Shown: piece by piece, positions 55,016 to 63,635 of the stretch
Layout of the letters: each line of letters begins with the position of its first letter
How positions within the stretch are numbered: position 1 is the stretch's first letter
Assembly (NCBI GenBank): GCA_016709145.1
Contig: JADJEK010000002.1
Location: forward strand, 186,001-250,000
From: Planctomycetota bacterium
GTDB taxonomy: Bacteria; Planctomycetota; B15-G4; JADJEK01
Direction: 5' to 3'
DNA length: 64,000 bases
Notes under the pieces: generated by a model
Database searches by the model: none
What the model saw: the letters and a program-made list of their open reading frames with translations, nothing else
What the model was told of the DNA's origin: nothing
Position numbers and translations under genes: made by a program

Positions 55016-56827
55016 GTGGCGCATTTCCCGAAGCGGACGATGACGTGTGGCGACTTGCGCGCCGAACACGATCAGCAGGTGGTGACGCTGAACGGTTGGA
55101 TCGACGTGGTTCGCGACCACGGCGGTCTGCTGTTCTTCGACGTCCGAGACCGGTTCGGTCTGACGCAGGTCGTGCTCGACCCCGCGGAAGTCGCGCCGGC
55201 GTTGGTCGAAGACGCACGACAGTTGCGGCCCGAGTGGGTCGTCGCCGTGACCGGTCGGGTGCGCCGTCGGCCCGGGGCTTCCGTGAACGCGGCGCGTCCG
55301 ACCGGTGAGGTCGAAGTCGTCGCGACCGCGCTGCAGATCCTCAATCCGTCGAAGACGCCGCCGTTCCTGCCGACCGACGAAGGTGGCGTGAACGAAGAGC
55401 TGCGCCTGCGCTACCGCTACCTCGACCTGCGCCGTCCGGCGTTGCGCGAGAGCCTCGAATTGCGCCATCGCTTCTTCCTCGAGATCCGCCGCGTTCTCGA
55501 CCGCGAGAAATACATCGAGGTCGAGACGCCGATGCTGACGCGCATGACGCCGGAGGGCTCGCGCGAGTACCTGGTGCCGAGTCGCGTCCATCCCGGTCGC
55601 TTCTACGCGCTGCCGCAATCGCCGCAGGTCTTCAAGCAATTGATCATGGTCGGCGGCATGGATCGGTACTTCCAGATCGCGCGCTGTCTGCGCGACGAGG
55701 ACTTGCGCGCGGATCGTCAGCCGGAGTTCACGCAGCTCGATCTCGAGTTGTCGTTCGGCGACGAGGAAGACGTGTTCGCGATCATCGAAAAGGTGCTCTC
55801 CGAGTCGATCCAGGCCGTGTTCCACCGCACCGTGCCGACGCCGTTCCCGCGTCTGAAGTACCGCGACGCGATGCTGCGCTTCGGCGTCGACAAACCTGAC
55901 TTGCGCTTCGGACTCGAGATCCAGGAGCTCAGCGAGATCTGGCGCGGGGCCGGATTCCGCGTCGTCGACGACGTGCTCGCTGCCGGAGGTGTGGTGCGCG
56001 GCCTCCGCGTCGAAGGCGGCGCCGCGCGACTCTCGCGCAAGGAGATCGACGCGCTGACGCCTTTCGTGCAGGGGTTCGGCGCGAAGGGCGTCGCGTTCCT
56101 CAAGTTGGAAGCCGGGCAGCTCGTCGGACCGCTGGCGAAATTCACGGACGCGAGCCGTCTGGCCGCGCTCACCGCCGCATGTGGTTTCGCCGAGGGCGAT
56201 CTGCTGCTCATCGTGGCCGACCGCGAGCGCGTCGTCTGTCGGAGTCTCGGCGAGTTGCGCAACGATCTGGCGCGCAGGCTCGACTTGCTGCCGAAGGACG
56301 GTCGGCTGGCGTTCTCGTGGATCGTCGACTTCCCGATGTTCGACTGGAGCGACGAAGAACAGCGCTACGTCGCCGCGCACCATCCGTTCACGACGCCGCT
56401 CGAGGAGTACGCCGGTCAAATGGCGAAGGAGCCGGGCAAGGTGCTCGCGCGTGCCTACGACTTGGTCATGAACGGCTGGGAACTCGGCAGTGGGTCGGTG
56501 CGCATCCACCAGCGCGAGATGCAAGGCCGTGTGTTCGAGTTCCTCGGAATCACGGCGGAGGAAGCCCGCGAGAAGTTCGGGTTCTTCCTGGAAGCGTTCG
56601 AGTACGGCGCACCGCCGCACTGTGGGCTCGGACTCGGTCTCGAGCGAACGCTCGCGTTGCTGCTCGACCGGCCCAACATTCGAGACTTGGTGGCCTTCCC
56701 GAAGACCGCATCCGCGTCGGACTTGATGAACGGTGCGCCGTCCGAGGTCCCGCTGAAGCAGTTGAAAGAGCTGCATCTCCAGGTCGTGGACGTCGAGCCG
56801 AGCGCCGGAGGTCCGAAGAAGCCGTGA
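55016..56827 (+). CDS. aspS: Aspartyl-tRNA synthetase (bacterial type)
   Basis: AspRS charges tRNA-Asp, a class II synthetase. The 603-residue product has an N-terminal OB-fold anticodon domain (VVTLNGWIDVVRDHGGLLFFD), motif 2 (FQIARCLRDEDLRADRQPEF), the bacterial GAD insertion (about 290-430) and motif 3 (GLGLGLERTLALL). The insertion shows it is the bacterial form; whether it is discriminating or also charges tRNA-Asn cannot be told by eye. The GTG at 55016 has GGGAGG five bases before it. No partner gene; infC follows behind a separate promoter. Confidence 0.95.
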   Translation: MAHFPKRTMTCGDLRAEHDQQVVTLNGWIDVVRDHGGLLFFDVRDRFGLTQVVLDPAEVAPALVEDARQLRPEWVVAVTGRVRRRPGASVNAARPTGEVEVVATALQILNPSKTPPFLPTDEGGVNEELRLRYRYLDLRRPALRESLELRHRFFLEIRRVLDREKYIEVETPMLTRMTPEGSREYLVPSRVHPGRFYALPQSPQVFKQLIMVGGMDRYFQIARCLRDEDLRADRQPEFTQLDLELSFGDEEDVFAIIEKVLSESIQAVFHRTVPTPFPRLKYRDAMLRFGVDKPDLRFGLEIQELSEIWRGAGFRVVDDVLAAGGVVRGLRVEGGAARLSRKEIDALTPFVQGFGAKGVAFLKLEAGQLVGPLAKFTDASRLAALTAACGFAEGDLLLIVADRERVVCRSLGELRNDLARRLDLLPKDGRLAFSWIVDFPMFDWSDEEQRYVAAHHPFTTPLEEYAGQMAKEPGKVLARAYDLVMNGWELGSGSVRIHQREMQGRVFEFLGITAEEAREKFGFFLEAFEYGAPPHCGLGLGLERTLALLLDRPNIRDLVAFPKTASASDLMNGAPSEVPLKQLKELHLQVVDVEPSAGGPKKP

Positions 56828-56853
56828 CCGTTGCCGTTACGGCGGCCGAGGGC

Positions 56854-56882
56854 TTGCTTGAGCCGGGCGCGGTCCGTATCAT
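56854..56882 (+). promoter_or_regulatory. Promoter of infC-rpmI-rplT-pheST
   Basis: TTGCTT (56854-56859) and TATCAT (56877-56882) are exactly 17 bases apart. Transcription would begin near 56889, leaving an untranslated leader of about 125 bases before the proposed infC start at 57015; such leaders carry L20 or IF3 autoregulation in other bacteria. Confidence 0.7.
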
Positions 56883-57002
56883 GCCGCGCTCGTTTCGGGT
56901 CATCACGGCAACGTGCCAGGGCCCGGGACCACTTACGACACGGCGCGATTCGCCCCGCGGCCACGCGGGACGGCGCGTCTCGTTTCGTTTCGCGTTTTCT
57001 TC

Positions 57003-57017
57003 GGGAGACTCGCTACG
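57003..57017 (+). promoter_or_regulatory. Ribosome binding site deciding an ACG start for infC
   Basis: GGGAG at 57003-57007 is followed after seven bases by ACG at 57015-57017, in frame with IF3. No ATG, GTG or TTG lies at a suitable distance in that frame. The upstream in-frame GTG at 56913 has no such site and is followed by atypical codons. Confidence 0.6.
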
Positions 57018-57518
57018 CACCAGTATCGACTGAACGACCAGATCAAGATCCGTCAGGTTCGTGTGATCGGCGACAACGGCGAGCAAGTGGGCGTCGTCAC
57101 GATCGAAGAAGCACGGGCCATGGCGGAGGAGCGCGGACTCGACCTCGTCGAAGTGGCTCCGGAAGCGCGTCCTCCCGTTTGCAAGATCATGGACTACGGG
57201 AAGTTCAAATATCAGCTCAAGAAGAAGGAGCATGATCAGAAGAAGAAGACGCACACGAGCTTGCTGAAGGAAGTCCGAGTTCGCCCGAAGATCGACAAGC
57301 ACGACATCGAGTACAAGGTCAACGCGGCGCGTGAGTTCCTGAAGGAAGGTCACAAGGTCCAATTCAACATGCTGTTCCGTGGCCGCGAGATGGCGCACCA
57401 GGATGTAGGTCGCCGGGTCATGGACGCGATCATCGAACAACTCAAGGACTGCGGAAAGGTCGAGCGCCCGCCTCGGATGGAAGGCAAGCGCATGACCGTG
57501 ATGCTCACGCACGTGTGA
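57015..57518 (+). CDS. infC: Translation initiation factor IF-3
   Basis: IF3 dissociates ribosomes and checks start codon and initiator tRNA. From the ACG at 57015 the product has 167 residues, beginning (M)HQYRLNDQIKIRQVRVIG, exactly the usual IF3 start. Conserved parts are EEARAMAEERGLDLVEVAP, PPVCKIMDYGKFKYQLKKK and the C-terminal domain KEVRVRPKIDKHDIEYKV. E. coli infC starts with the rare AUU, which IF3 itself rejects, giving autoregulation. ACG here could serve the same end. An alternative start is GTG at 56913, adding 34 residues of unlikely sequence. It heads the infC-rpmI-rplT group. Confidence 0.88.
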   Translation, partial: THQYRLNDQIKIRQVRVIGDNGEQVGVVTIEEARAMAEERGLDLVEVAPEARPPVCKIMDYGKFKYQLKKKEHDQKKKTHTSLLKEVRVRPKIDKHDIEYKVNAAREFLKEGHKVQFNMLFRGREMAHQDVGRRVMDAIIEQLKDCGKVERPPRMEGKRMTVMLTHV

Positions 57519-57546
57519 GCGCGGCCCGTTCGGGCCAGAGGACGTC

Positions 57547-57762
57547 ATGAAGAAGCCCAAGAAGTACAAGATGAAGACGAAGAAGGCGCTCGCGAAGCGC
57601 GTGAAGATGAACAAGCGCGGCACGCTCAAGCGCGCCATGGCCGGTCGCGGCCACCTGCTCTCTCACAAGAGCAGCAAGCGCAAGCGCCATCTTCGTCGTG
57701 GTGCCCTCGTCGAGGGCAAGATCGCCAAGAACTACCGCCTCCTGCTTCAGCCCGGAGCCTGA
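57547..57762 (+). CDS. rpmI: 50S ribosomal protein L35
   Basis: A 71-residue, very basic protein. KKPKKYKMKTKKALAKRVKM at the start and RGHLLSHKSSKRKRHLRRGA are the L35 signature. It lies between infC and rplT, the order conserved in bacteria. AGAGGACGTC precedes the ATG. Confidence 0.94.
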   Translation: MKKPKKYKMKTKKALAKRVKMNKRGTLKRAMAGRGHLLSHKSSKRKRHLRRGALVEGKIAKNYRLLLQPGA

Positions 57763-57768
57763 CGTCCC

Positions 57769-58146
57769 ATGGTTCGCTCACCCAACGGCATGCACCGGCG
57801 TCGCCGGCACAACAAGTTCCTGAAGCTCGCGAAGGGCTTCCGTGGCGGACGCAGCAAGCTGTACCGCACGGCACGCGTCATGGTCCTGCGCGCGGGGCGG
57901 TTCGCGTACCGCGACCGTCGCGCGAAGAAGCGCGAGTTCCGCGCGCTCTGGATCGTCCGCATCAACGCGGCGTCGCGTTCGCGCGGCCTCAGCTACCGCG
58001 ACCTGATCGCTGGCTTGCGGAAGGCGGGCATCGCCCTCGACCGCAAGATCCTCGCGGACATGGCGGTGCGCGATCCGGCCGGTTTCGACGCGGTCGTCGA
58101 GCAAGCCAAGCGAGCGCTCCCGGCGAAGGCCGCCGCCAAGGCCTGA
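57769..58146 (+). CDS. rplT: 50S ribosomal protein L20
   Basis: L20 is an early assembly protein of the 50S subunit; it also represses its own operon in several bacteria. The 125-residue product has the long basic N-terminal helix ([40 protein letters not shown]) and the globular end ([20 protein letters not shown]). Seven bases after rpmI. Confidence 0.96.
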   Translation: MVRSPNGMHRRRRHNKFLKLAKGFRGGRSKLYRTARVMVLRAGRFAYRDRRAKKREFRALWIVRINAASRSRGLSYRDLIAGLRKAGIALDRKILADMAVRDPAGFDAVVEQAKRALPAKAAAKA

Positions 58147-58151
58147 TCGTC

Positions 58152-59186
58152 GTGAGTTCCGATCTCGATCGAGCGCTGGACGAGGCCGTACTCGCGGCCA
58201 AGTCCGCGCTCACGCGTTGCACCACCGTCGACGATTGGGAAGCTGCCGCGACCGCGCACCTCGGGCGCAAGAGCGCCATCAACGGGCTGCTGCGCCAGAT
58301 CGCGACACTGCCCACCGATCAGCGCGGTCCGTTCGGTAAGCGCGCGAACGAGTCGTCGCGCACGCTCACCGCGGAGTTCGACGCGCGCAAGGCCGACCTG
58401 CTCGCGAACAGCCTCGCGGCAGTACGCGATTTCGACCCCTCGACGCCTGGCGTTGCCCTGCGGCGTGGCCACGAGCACCCGGTGCTCGCGATCCGCCGCG
58501 AGGTCGAGGACGTGTTCGTCTCCATGGGCTTCCGCGTCCAGGACGGACCGGAGGTCGAGACCGAGGCGTACAACTTCGAAGCGCTGAACATCCCGAGCCA
58601 CCATCCGGCGCGCGATTTCCAGGACACGTTCTGGGTCGACGATCCGGCTGGGCGCAGGCTCGTGATGCGCACACACACGTCACCGATGCAAGTTCGCGCG
58701 ATGCGCCAGTTCGGTGCTCCGCTGCGCGTGATCGTGCCGGGTCGCGTCTACCGCAACGAAACCGCCGACGCGACGCACGAGAGCGCGTTCCACCAAGTCG
58801 AAGGCTTGGTCGTCGATCGCGGAATCTCGGTCGCGCACCTCAAGGGCGTGATGGCCGCGGTGCTCGGTCGCCTGTTCGGTGGCGAGGTCGCCGTGCGCTT
58901 GCGTCCGCACTACTTCCCGTTCGTCGAACCAGGGTTCGAGCTCGATTTCCAGTGCCGCTTCTGCGCTGGCGCGGGCTGCGCGGTGTGCAAGGGTACGGGT
59001 TGGATCGAACTGCTCGGTTGCGGCCTCGTGCACGCGCACGTGTTGAAGGCCGGCGGCGTCGACCCCGAAGCGTTCACCGGCTTCGCGTTCGGTCTCGGTC
59101 TCGATCGGCTCACGATGATGCGGCACGGAGTCGAGGACATTCGCCATTTCCACGGCGGCGATCTGCGCTTCTTCGAACAGTTCTGA
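58152..59186 (+). CDS. pheS: Phenylalanyl-tRNA synthetase alpha subunit
   Basis: The catalytic subunit of the heterotetrameric class II PheRS, 344 residues. A helical N-terminus is followed by HPVLAIRREVEDVFVSMGF, the motif 1-2 region RTHTSPMQVRAM and VYRNETADATHESAFHQVEG, and motif 3 (FAFGLGLDRLTMMRHGVED). Four cysteines in CRFCAGAGCAVCKGTGW form a possible zinc knuckle, known in some PheS. The GTG start is six bases after rplT. Confidence 0.96.
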   Translation: MSSDLDRALDEAVLAAKSALTRCTTVDDWEAAATAHLGRKSAINGLLRQIATLPTDQRGPFGKRANESSRTLTAEFDARKADLLANSLAAVRDFDPSTPGVALRRGHEHPVLAIRREVEDVFVSMGFRVQDGPEVETEAYNFEALNIPSHHPARDFQDTFWVDDPAGRRLVMRTHTSPMQVRAMRQFGAPLRVIVPGRVYRNETADATHESAFHQVEGLVVDRGISVAHLKGVMAAVLGRLFGGEVAVRLRPHYFPFVEPGFELDFQCRFCAGAGCAVCKGTGWIELLGCGLVHAHVLKAGGVDPEAFTGFAFGLGLDRLTMMRHGVEDIRHFHGGDLRFFEQF

Positions 59187-59204
59187 GGTCTGAGGGGTCC
59201 GATC

Positions 59205-61604
59205 GTGAAGTTATCGCTCGGCTGGCTGCGCGAGTTCGTCGACCTCGGCGGCCGATCGGCCGAAGAGATCGCCCAGGTCCTGACGATGCGCACTGCGCTG
59301 ATCGAAGGCATCGAGTGGCGCGGACGCGGTATCGAAGGAGTCGTGGTCGGCAAGGTCCTCGCGAAGGCGAAGCATCCGAACGCCGATCGCCTGAACGTCT
59401 GCACGGTCGGCATCGGCGCGGAGACGTTCGAGATCGTTTGTGGCGCTCCCAACGTGGACGCGGGGCAGACCGTGTTCGTTGCGCAAGTGGGAGCGGTCCT
59501 GCCCGGCGACTTCCGCATCAAGCGATCGAAGATCCGTGGAGTCGAATCCAACGGGATGATCTGCTCGTCGAAGGAACTCGGACTCGGCGAGGACCATGAC
59601 GGCATCCTGGTGCTCGAGGACGAGCTCGCGTCGGGAACCGCTCTGAGCGACGTTCCCGGCGTGGTCGACGCCATCTTCGAGATCGACAACAAGTCGATCA
59701 CGCACCGCCCCGACTTGTGGTGTCACGAGGGCTTCGCGCGCGAACTCGCGGCGATCTACGGGATCGAGTTCCGACCGGCCACGACGGCGACGGAGCCGCG
59801 GCCCGGCGATGCCGGTGTGCGTGTCGTGCTCGAGGCCGACGACCTCTGCGGCAAGTACCACGCGCTCATGTTGCGCGGGTCGCTCGGTGGCCCCGCGCCT
59901 GCGCTGGTCCGCCGTCGACTCGAAGCGTGCGGTCTGCGGTCGATTTCGCTCGGAGTGGACCTCACGAATTACGTGATGCTCGAGATCGGACAGCCGACGC
60001 ACTTGTTCGACGCGCGACACGTCGGTGGCGGCACGATCCGCGTGCGCCGTTCGACGGCTGGAGAGCGTCTCCGAACTCTCGACGACGTCGACCGCGAGCT
60101 TCCCGCCGACACTTGCGTGATCGCCGATGCGACGCGCGCACTCGCGATCGGTGGGATCATGGGTGGCGTGGAGTCGGGCACGCGCGCGGATACCACCGAA
60201 GCGATCCTCGAGGCGGCGTGGTTCGAGCCCGTGCGCTTGCGACGGACGTCGACGGGGCTCGGTCTGCGCACCGATGCGTTGGCGAGATTCGAAAAGCACC
60301 TCGATCCGGGTCTCGCCGAGCGCGGCATGCGCCGCTTCGTCGCACTCCTGGCCCGCTTCGCGCCCGCGATCTCGGCGGCGCCGACGTACACGGTCGCCGG
60401 CTCGCGCGCGCAGGGAGTTCTCCGGTTGCAGGTGCGACCGGAACGCGTGCGTTCTCGGCTCGGCGTCGCGACGAGTGTCGAATCGATGATCGATCCGTTG
60501 CAGCGGCTCGGGTTCCGCGTCACGGTGCAAGGCGACCAACTCGCGATCGACGTTCCGACGTGGCGGGCCACGCGCGATGTCCTCGGCGAAGACGATGTCG
60601 TCGAAGAAGTCGGGCGCATGATCGGTTACGACACGATCGCACCCGTGCTTCCGCACGTCGTTTGTGCGCCAGTGACGCTTGAACCGAGCCTCGTCGCTTG
60701 GCGCGCGGCTTCGGCGACGTTGCGCGAGCGCTTCGGATTCGCGGAAGTGTTGTCGCACGCGACGGCGGACGATCAGCAGTGGGCACGCGCGGGAATGTCG
60801 GAGACCGCGCCAGCGGTCCGGCTGAAGAATCCGCTGCAGCAGAACGCGGCTCGCCTGCGGCGCAGCCTCGCGCCCGCATTGCTCGAGTTCGTCGATCGCA
60901 ACATCCGCACGGTCGAACACGTGCGGATGTTCGAATGCGGCCGCGTGTTCGTGCCTGAGCTCGGTGACGGTGAGATCCCGGCGCAGCCGCTGGCGTTGTG
61001 CGCCGTGGTTGCGGATCGTGTGACACGCAAAGGCGAGGGTGGACTCCTCCTGCGTCAGTTGAAGGGAATGCTCGAGGACCTCGCGCGAGTTTGGACGGCC
61101 ACGCTGCGGTTCGAGGCCGGGATCGGTGTCGACGCGAGAGGATTCGCTCACCCGAGTCGCTGTGCTCGGATCGTCGACGAACGTGGTGAGTTCGGGTTCA
61201 TCGCCCAGGTCCGTCCCGACGTTGCCGATCGATTCGGTTGGCGCGGAGAAGTCGCGATCTTCGAGATCGACGTCGATCGCGCGGTCGAATCGGTCTCGCG
61301 AGCATCGACGTACGTGCCGCTGGCACGCTTCCCGGACGTGAAGGTCGACCTCTCGTTCATCACGGACTTCGAGTTGGACTTCGCTCGCATCGAGCGCGAG
61401 TGGCGCGCCGCGTCGACACTGCTGGCCGACGTCGAACTGGTCGACGAGTACGTGGCTCCGCCGATTCCCGCGGGCAAGCGCAGCTTGACGATGCGACTGC
61501 GATTCCGTGCCGTCGACAAGACCCTGACCGACGCCGAGGTCGGCGTCGAGATCGAGAAGTTGAAGACGTGGCTGGCGGCGCAAGGCGCGCAATTGCGCGC
61601 GTGA
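59205..61604 (+). CDS. pheT: Phenylalanyl-tRNA synthetase beta subunit
   Basis: The 799-residue product carries the EMAP-like tRNA-binding domain (VVGKVLAKAKHPNADRLNVC and GAPNVDAGQ), the B3/B4 editing domain (HRPDLWCHEGFARELAAIYG and GIMGGVESG), the B5 domain (RPERVRSRLGVATSVESMID) and the anticodon-binding ferredoxin-like end (PLARFPDVKVDLSFITD). Editing removes mischarged tyrosine. The GTG start is 19 bases after pheS, with GAGGGG before it. It ends the translation group. Confidence 0.96.
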   Translation: MKLSLGWLREFVDLGGRSAEEIAQVLTMRTALIEGIEWRGRGIEGVVVGKVLAKAKHPNADRLNVCTVGIGAETFEIVCGAPNVDAGQTVFVAQVGAVLPGDFRIKRSKIRGVESNGMICSSKELGLGEDHDGILVLEDELASGTALSDVPGVVDAIFEIDNKSITHRPDLWCHEGFARELAAIYGIEFRPATTATEPRPGDAGVRVVLEADDLCGKYHALMLRGSLGGPAPALVRRRLEACGLRSISLGVDLTNYVMLEIGQPTHLFDARHVGGGTIRVRRSTAGERLRTLDDVDRELPADTCVIADATRALAIGGIMGGVESGTRADTTEAILEAAWFEPVRLRRTSTGLGLRTDALARFEKHLDPGLAERGMRRFVALLARFAPAISAAPTYTVAGSRAQGVLRLQVRPERVRSRLGVATSVESMIDPLQRLGFRVTVQGDQLAIDVPTWRATRDVLGEDDVVEEVGRMIGYDTIAPVLPHVVCAPVTLEPSLVAWRAASATLRERFGFAEVLSHATADDQQWARAGMSETAPAVRLKNPLQQNAARLRRSLAPALLEFVDRNIRTVEHVRMFECGRVFVPELGDGEIPAQPLALCAVVADRVTRKGEGGLLLRQLKGMLEDLARVWTATLRFEAGIGVDARGFAHPSRCARIVDERGEFGFIAQVRPDVADRFGWRGEVAIFEIDVDRAVESVSRASTYVPLARFPDVKVDLSFITDFELDFARIEREWRAASTLLADVELVDEYVAPPIPAGKRSLTMRLRFRAVDKTLTDAEVGVEIEKLKTWLAAQGAQLRA

Positions 61605-61636
61605 TCCGCTTGATTCGCGCCGATTGGCGCCGCGGA

Positions 61637-61665
61637 TTGCACCGACTCGAACCGCGGGCTACTCT
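61637..61665 (+). promoter_or_regulatory. Promoter of a candidate small RNA
   Basis: TTGCAC (61637-61642) and TACTCT (61660-61665) are 17 bases apart, 33 bases after the pheT stop. Transcription would start near 61672 and no protein gene fits before the terminator at 61881. Confidence 0.5.
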
Positions 61666-61671
61666 CCGCCA

Positions 61672-61917
61672 CAACTTGGCGAGACAGCCCCTGCTGTGTT
61701 CGACGGGCGAAGCAATGTTCGAACCTTAATCGATCTCCATCACGGGGACCTACATCAAGTCCGCTCCGATCACCATGCGGCCCGAGGGCCGATCGTGAGA
61801 CGACGGAGTGCGGTTCCCACCTCGGAGTCCGGTTTCGATCACGCTTCCAACCGACGGCATTGGTGGAGGCTCCTTCTCGGGCGGGTCGGGACTTCGGTTC
61901 CGGCCCGCTTCTTTGTT
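61672..61917 (+). ncRNA. Candidate structured small RNA (possibly 6S-like)
   Basis: A promoter and an intrinsic terminator enclose about 245 bases without a plausible protein gene; the longest frame runs straight through the terminator. A long interrupted hairpin can be drawn. ATCGA (61729-61733) pairs with TCGAT (61835-61839), GGGA (61745-61748) with TCCC (61815-61818), CCGCTCCG (61761-61768) with CGGA..GCGG (804-813 of the same block), TCAC (61770-61773) with GTGA (61795-61798), and CGGCC (61778-61782) with GGCCG (61787-61791) around a CGAG loop. One long stem with a wide internal bubble is the general shape of 6S RNA, but I see no conserved 6S sequence. A 3' UTR-derived RNA of pheT is the alternative. 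Confidence 0.4.
61881..61917 (+). terminator. Rho-independent terminator
   Basis: An 11-bp stem (61881-61891 with 61898-61908, two G-U pairs) with a CTTCGG loop is followed by TTCTTTGTT. It is the only hairpin with a proper U-tract that I found in the window. Confidence 0.85.
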
Positions 61918-62088
61918 TCGAGACGGAGTGCCAGGCTCGATGCGTTCGTGTTTGCGATCGGCGTCGCTCCCTGGGGCCCGCGAGAATCGGCAGCGAGCTG
62001 ACGGCGCGCAGGAACGATCGGGCTCGGCGCCGCTACGCTGCGTGAGTTCTGGCGTTCGAGTTCACCTCACAGTTGCAATCATCCAGGG

Positions 62089-63213
62089 ATGCGGCGCATG
62101 AAGTGGTCGTGGTTGTTGGCGGTCGCGACGGTCGTCGGAGTGTTGGTCTACATCCGCATGAGCCAGGATCCGGCTGCGGAAGCTCGAGAGAGCGAAGCGG
62201 GGGCGGCACGGCAGGCGCGCGAGAGCAAGGATTCCGCAGCGAACGAGGCTGCGAGTCCGGCTCCTGTCGATGCGGAGTCGAAGCTCGAAATCGCATCGGG
62301 AGTGGATCGAGAGGCGAGAAATGGGGGAGGGCGGGGGGACAAAGCGGCCGAAGTGCGCGCCGTACCGTCGTCGGGGCCGGTCATCGAGGCGTTCCGCGCG
62401 ATTCTGGATGGTCGAGAGCCGGATGCGGAAGCGCTTGACGCGATCGCGTCCCGGGGCGGGCCGGATGCCGAAGCGGCTCGAGCCGCCGCACTCGCGGCTA
62501 GTGCGGACCCGAATCTGAGACGGAACGGTTTGCAACTCGCGGTCGAGTTGGGCGCCGGAGGCCTCGACCTGCACGACCGGATGTACCGGGCTCTGCTCAC
62601 CGCGAACCAGAAGACCCTACTTGGATCAAAGGGATCCCTGCCGGGAACCGCGTACACCGTGGCCTCGGGCGATTCGCTCGACCGGATCGCGAAAAAGCAC
62701 CGGCAAGCGACCGGGATCGCGGTGTCTGCGGGGCTGATCCGGCTGGTCAACGGCTTGAAGAACAACACGATCCACCCGAATCAGACGCTGCGCTTGCCGT
62801 CGACAGAGCCCGAGATCCAGGTTTCCAGAGAGTCGCGGCGCTTGCGGGTTTACGTCGGCGAGGCGCTCGTTCGCGAATACCAGGTCTGCATCGGCAAGGA
62901 CGACAAGACCCCGATCGGGACGTTTGAAGTCGAAACGCGTCAGGAGAAAACGCCGTGGCGTAACCCCGAAACCGGCAAGCTGTTGTACTTCGGCGACCCT
63001 GACTACGCGATCGGGACTCGGTGGCTCGGGTTCGAGACCACGAAGGACGCACAAGGCATCGGGATCCACGGGACGAACGAGCCGGAGAGCATCGGAAAGG
63101 CGGAATCGCTCGGATGCATCCGCATGCGGAACGAGGAAGTCGAAGAGCTCTTCGAATTCATTGCGATCGGCACGTCCGTCCACGTGCGGAATGAGGCCTG
63201 GTTCGCCTGGTAA
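62089..63213 (+). CDS. LysM and L,D-transpeptidase (YkuD) domain protein
   Basis: The enzyme cross-links peptidoglycan stem peptides (3-3 links) or attaches proteins. The 374-residue product has a membrane anchor (about 5-23), an acidic linker, a LysM domain (about 187-238; YTVASGDSLDRIAKKH, TIHPNQTLRLP) and a YkuD catalytic domain ending in HGTNEPESIGKAESLGCIRM with His327 and the nucleophile Cys343. CIGKDDKTPIGTFEVETRQE is the family strand pair. A start at 62098 is also possible. The product supports a peptidoglycan wall in this planctomycete. Confidence 0.9.
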   Translation: MRRMKWSWLLAVATVVGVLVYIRMSQDPAAEARESEAGAARQARESKDSAANEAASPAPVDAESKLEIASGVDREARNGGGRGDKAAEVRAVPSSGPVIEAFRAILDGREPDAEALDAIASRGGPDAEAARAAALAASADPNLRRNGLQLAVELGAGGLDLHDRMYRALLTANQKTLLGSKGSLPGTAYTVASGDSLDRIAKKHRQATGIAVSAGLIRLVNGLKNNTIHPNQTLRLPSTEPEIQVSRESRRLRVYVGEALVREYQVCIGKDDKTPIGTFEVETRQEKTPWRNPETGKLLYFGDPDYAIGTRWLGFETTKDAQGIGIHGTNEPESIGKAESLGCIRMRNEEVEELFEFIAIGTSVHVRNEAWFAW

Positions 63214-63289
63214 GGCCCTCGCGGATCAAGGACTTACGTCCGCTTCGCGAAGATCGCAGAAGGAATTCCATCTCGGAGCGAGTGGCCTA

Positions 63290-63319
63290 TTGACTCTCTG
63301 AGGAACGGCCGGCTAATAT
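63290..63319 (+). promoter_or_regulatory. rRNA promoter P1
   Basis: TTGACT (63290-63295) and TAATAT (63314-63319) are 18 bases apart. Both boxes are one mismatch from or close to the consensus. Confidence 0.7.
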
Positions 63320-63412
63320 GCCCCTTCGCTTTCGGAGACGAAGGTTTCGCGGCGGTCGGACCACTCGGGATCAACCCGAGATGGAAAGAGCACAAAAAAG
63401 TCGAGAGACCGA

Positions 63413-63440
63413 TTGAACTGAGGCGGCGAACCTTTAAACT
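63413..63440 (+). promoter_or_regulatory. rRNA promoter P2
   Basis: TTGAAC (63413-63418) and TAAACT (63435-63440) with a 16-base spacer, 95 bases downstream of P1. Tandem promoters are usual for rRNA operons. Confidence 0.65.
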
Positions 63441-63494
63441 CGCCCGCCTCAATTCGCCGAAATGGCGAGCCGGAAATCGAAGCCCGGCACTCAT

Positions 63495-63507
63495 TGATCT
63501 TTGACAA
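63495..63507 (+). promoter_or_regulatory. boxA-like antitermination site in the rRNA leader
   Basis: TGATCTTTGACAA resembles the boxA consensus (TGCTCTTTGACA or similar) that loads the Nus antitermination complex. It lies about 140 bases before 16S. The TTGACA inside it could also be read as a -35 box, but the matching -10 is poor. Confidence 0.6.
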
Positions 63508-63635
63508 GTAGATAGCCTGAAGCTTGTTACGTGAGCTATGGCCCATCCCTTTTCTAAGGGTTGGGACCTTGCGATAATCAATAAAGCATCACGTCCTTCG
63601 GGACGGATGCTCATCAGTCAGACAAATCTTTCAAC

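Larger units (their letters stand above)
63214..63635 (+). promoter_or_regulatory. rrs: rRNA operon promoter and leader region
   Basis: The 422 bases before 16S have lower GC than the rest of the window and no gene. They contain two promoters, a boxA-like element and small hairpins, each given separately. CGTCC (63592-63596) and GGACG (63601-63605) around a TTCG loop may belong to the pre-16S processing stem. GATAAT at 63573-63578, with TTTTCT 17 bases upstream, could be a third promoter. Confidence 0.75.

Noticed and set aside
56913..57014. N-terminal extension of IF3 from a GTG
   Set aside because: Codons such as TTT, GTT, AGA and GCT are unlike local coding DNA, there is no ribosome binding site, and IF3 proteins do not need this segment.
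61714..61726. GTTCGAACC resembling a tRNA T-arm
   Set aside because: No acceptor stem, anticodon arm or D-arm can be formed around it.
61624..62001. Open frame of 125 codons after pheT
   Set aside because: It reads straight through a clear rho-independent terminator and its codons are unlike those of the other genes.
63501..63529. TTGACA-17-TTGTTA as a third rRNA promoter
   Set aside because: The -10 box is poor and TTGACA belongs to a better boxA-like match.
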